DNA from: Comamonas sp.
Lineage (GTDB): Bacteria; Pseudomonadota; Gammaproteobacteria; Burkholderiales; Burkholderiaceae_C
NCBI GenBank assembly: GCA_019236485.1
Contig: JAFAIY010000315.1
Location: 1 to 6,525, forward strand
Reading direction: 5' to 3'
Length of the DNA stretch: 6,525 nucleotides
How positions within the stretch are numbered: the stretch's first letter is position 1; each line of letters begins with the position of its first letter. The translations under genes were made by a program, and so were the position numbers. The notes under the pieces are model-generated. The model saw nothing but the letters and a program-made list of their open reading frames with translations, ran no database searches and was not told the DNA's origin. This document shows positions 6,004-6,525 of the stretch, in pieces.

Positions 6004-6525
6004 TGTTTTAGATGTACGGTCCCAGGAAGTCATGGTGCATTCTTCAACTCAGAACAGGAGACAGCACTATGGCAATCCGCCTGCATGGCAGCGCCCGCAC
6101 GACGCCGCGTGTCCGCGCAGAACTCCAGCTAGCGACCGGCTCCCATCGGTCCTTGGCCAAGCTCTACGGCATCAACCCCAAGACCGTGGCCAAGTGGCGT
6201 GCGCGCACCTCGGTGCTCGATGAGCCCATGGGTCCTCGGGACAGAGCAAGCCAGCATCTTTCCCAAGAGCAAGAACACTTGGCCATTGCGCTGCGCAAGC
6301 AAGGGCATCTGTCGCTGGACGATCTCATGGGGCAGCTCCTGGAGACGGCGCCCAAGCTCAGCCGCAGCGCCTTGCATCGATGCCTGCAGCGTCACGGAAT
6401 CAGTCGACAGCCAGCAATGCAGGTTCCGCGAAGGCATGGAAAGTTTGAAGAAACGACACTGGGCTTCGTGCACATCGACAGCGCCGAAATGAAGATCTCC
6501 AGCGGCAGACAGCACATGTTTGTTG
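6004..6525 (+). mobile_element. IS481-family insertion sequence, left part
   Basis: The element is defined by the transposase starting at 6069. The left end is placed at about 6004, at a TGT (TGTTTTAGATGTACGG), because IS481-family ends typically begin TGT and the exonuclease reading frame closes just before, at 6000. The right end, the partner inverted repeat and any target duplication lie outside the window, so this boundary is approximate. Composition changes here: 33 of 60 bases are G or C in 6241-6300, against 41 of 60 in 3181-3240. That shift supports later acquisition. Confidence 0.7.
6069..6525 (+). CDS. IS481-family transposase, N-terminal 152 residues (runs off the window)
   Basis: An open frame starts at the ATG at 6069, with AGGAG (6056-6060) eight bases upstream, and continues without a stop to the window edge. 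It begins MAIRLHGSARTTPRVRAELQ. Residues about 25-46 (SHRSLAKLYGINPKTVAKWRAR) form a helix-turn-helix. A second one spans about 81-111 and ends in the family-typical SALHRCLQRHGISR. The catalytic integrase (rve) domain opens with GFVHIDSAEMK, where Asp137 is the first residue of the DDE triad that carries out strand transfer. The other Asp and the Glu are beyond the edge, so intactness cannot be judged. Codon choice (CAA, GAA, TTG, CGA) is less GC-biased than in the neighbouring genes, as expected for a mobile gene. Confidence 0.86.
   Translation, partial: MAIRLHGSARTTPRVRAELQLATGSHRSLAKLYGINPKTVAKWRARTSVLDEPMGPRDRASQHLSQEQEHLAIALRKQGHLSLDDLMGQLLETAPKLSRSALHRCLQRHGISRQPAMQVPRRHGKFEETTLGFVHIDSAEMKISSGRQHMFV

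Noticed and set aside
6000..6036. ACCATG…CATGGT inverted repeat near the IS end
   Set aside because: Only six pairs with a 25-base gap, spanning the gene stop and the IS; likely chance and not a terminal repeat.

Overview
The window is about 6.5 kb of GC-rich DNA (68% in one 60-base line counted, 3181-3240) with tightly packed genes, all on the + strand. It carries most of the lower homoprotocatechuate (HPC, 3,4-dihydroxyphenylacetate) meta-cleavage pathway. The gene content, the end of a Bug/TctC-type solute-binding protein gene and the recurring GGAGACA ribosome-binding sites all suggest a Burkholderiales bacterium, most likely Comamonadaceae (Comamonas/Delftia/Acidovorax-like). The lineage is inferred; no rRNA or other marker is present.

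Layout: 1-143 is the 3' end of a Bug-type periplasmic binding protein gene. A strong hairpin follows at about 157-184. The catabolic run is hpaD (223-1149, ring-cleaving dioxygenase), hpaF (1175-1609, isomerase), hpaH (1612-2445, hydratase), a gabD-type succinate-semialdehyde dehydrogenase (2460-3914) and hpaI (3973-4791, aldolase). Two back-to-back small hairpins and a TACAAT box (4793-4833) separate it from hpaR (4858-5349, MarR-family regulator). Next is a DEDDh 3'-5' exonuclease (5377-6000). The window ends inside the 5' part of an IS481-family insertion sequence (from about 6004), whose transposase starts at 6069 and runs off the edge.

How the genes work together: HpaD opens HPC to 5-carboxymethyl-2-hydroxymuconate semialdehyde (CHMS). 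CHMS dehydrogenase (HpaE) is not in the window. HpaF isomerises the resulting acid, and the decarboxylase HpaG is also not in the window. HpaH hydrates the dienoate product, HpaI splits it to pyruvate and succinate semialdehyde, and the GabD-like enzyme oxidises the semialdehyde to succinate for the TCA cycle. hpaE and hpaG probably lie upstream of the Bug gene. HpaR is the expected repressor of the set.

No stretch over 300 bases lacks a gene. I see no tRNA, rRNA, CRISPR array or clear riboswitch. I do not see a wholly new system. The points most worth a second look are the succinate-semialdehyde dehydrogenase built into the operon, lineage-specific insertions in HpaI and HpaF, the hairpins flanking the catabolic block, and the insertion sequence abutting the exonuclease gene.
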